Assembly: GCA_963676345.2 (NCBI GenBank)
Contig: CAXXTS010000005.1
Span: forward strand, 372,001 to 436,000
Length of the DNA stretch: 64,000 nt
Reading direction: 5' to 3'
Origin: G963665925 sp963676345
GTDB lineage: Bacteria > Bacillota > Clostridia > Peptostreptococcales > Acidaminobacteraceae
In this document: positions 63,816-64,000 of the stretch, piece by piece
Layout: each line of letters opens with the position of its first letter
Numbering within the stretch: position 1 is the first letter of the stretch
Program-made: the position numbers and the translations under genes
The notes under the pieces: generated by a model
What the model was told of the DNA's origin: nothing
The model's input: the letters and a program-made list of their open reading frames with translations, nothing else
The model's database searches: none

Positions 63816-64000
63816 ATGCAGGAAACCGAAAACATATATGTTGCAATTGATTTAAAGTCCTTCTATGCGTCTGTTGAATGTATGGAACGGGGACTGGATC
63901 CTTTGACGACCCACCTTGTTGTAGCGGATGCAAGTCGGTCAGAAAAGACGATCTGTTTGGCGGTATCGCCGTCTTTAAAAACCTATGGCATACCTGGCAG
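63816..64000 (+). CDS. Y-family DNA polymerase (UmuC/DinB-like), truncated by the window end
   Basis: The first 61 residues are visible: YVAIDLKSFYASVECMERGL contains the conserved catalytic aspartate and the FYASVE motif, followed by LVVADASRSEKTICLAVSP and YGIPG. This is the palm start of error-prone lesion-bypass polymerases. ATG 63816 is behind a weak GTGAG site. The gene continues past the window. Confidence 0.85.
   Translation, partial: MQETENIYVAIDLKSFYASVECMERGLDPLTTHLVVADASRSEKTICLAVSPSLKTYGIPG

Noticed and set aside
63664..63933. 89-codon minus-strand frame
   Set aside because: It overlaps the well-supported Y-family polymerase start and its promoter.

Overview
The window looks like a chromosomal segment of an anaerobic, amino-acid-fermenting member of the Clostridia (Bacillota). 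The signs are AT-rich DNA, strong AGGAGG-type ribosome sites, a butyryl-CoA dehydrogenase/Etf operon, a 4-hydroxybutyrate dehydrogenase and CoA-transferase pair, sigma-54 activators, a bioB-bioY-bioA-bioD operon and a clostridial type I-B CRISPR-Cas locus. Genus-level placement is not possible from the sequence alone. No rRNA, tRNA or intact transposase was seen.

Region 1 (1-12.2 kb) is a fermentation block: a frameshifted glutamate dehydrogenase, 4-hydroxybutyrate dehydrogenase, bcd-etfB-etfA (minus strand), and a NifU-C-like protein plus a 4-hydroxybutyrate/butyrate-type CoA-transferase (minus strand). Two sigma-54 activators flank these operons, one PAS-PAS-AAA-Fis and one CBS-PAS-AAA-Fis. 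I find canonical -24/-12 promoters in front of bcd, in front of the nifU-like gene and in front of the first activator. Five 18-bp sites of the pattern TGTTYC-N6-GRAACA lie at enhancer distance. Together this suggests a co-regulated 4-aminobutyrate/4-hydroxybutyrate-to-butyrate pathway; 4-hydroxybutyryl-CoA dehydratase is not in the window.

Region 2 (12.2-22.1 kb) is accessory metabolism with several decaying genes: a branched-chain polyamine synthase (BpsA) followed by a gutted speD, a GNAT acetyltransferase, an HSL-type esterase, an MBL-fold hydrolase with an XRE-cupin regulator, a TetR-regulated QueG/RdhA-like iron-sulfur protein with two perfect palindromic operators, a LysR remnant, a DsrE-like protein, a methyltransferase and a broken kptA.

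Region 3 (22.2-41.5 kb) is the most unusual part. It has an 880-aa Lon-like AAA / degenerate Lon-protease / CbxX-AAA fusion and a NrtR-like Nudix regulator on the opposite strand. It then has two giant tandem paralogues (1394 and 1736 aa) with a DUF4062 - NACHT/STAND NTPase - TPR layout, whose TPR arrays are 12 and 15 nearly identical 126-bp units. Between the paralogues sit three small membrane or coiled-coil genes, and after them a membrane protein with RCK-like and RyR-like domains and a stand-alone RyR-domain protein. I infer an NLR-like biological-conflict (defence) island with a repeat-diversified sensor and membrane-associated partners.

Region 4 (41.5-45 kb) is the biotin operon with a BirA-type operator. 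Region 5 (45.2-58.3 kb) is a complete type I-B CRISPR-Cas locus (WYL regulator, cas6-cas8b1-cas7-cas5-cas3-cas4-cas1-cas2) followed by a 60-repeat array. The adaptation genes carry anomalies: cas4 has no standard start codon, and cas2 is out of frame by one base in an A run. Region 6 (58.5-64 kb) holds a PanF/YhdT pantothenate-type symporter pair, a 2-hydroxyacid dehydrogenase, a DUF4317 protein, and the start of a Y-family DNA polymerase behind a probable LexA box.

Five genes (gdhA, speD, lysR-like, kptA, cas2) are disrupted. Some of these could be sequencing errors, and read-level checking is advisable before biological conclusions are drawn from gdhA and cas2.
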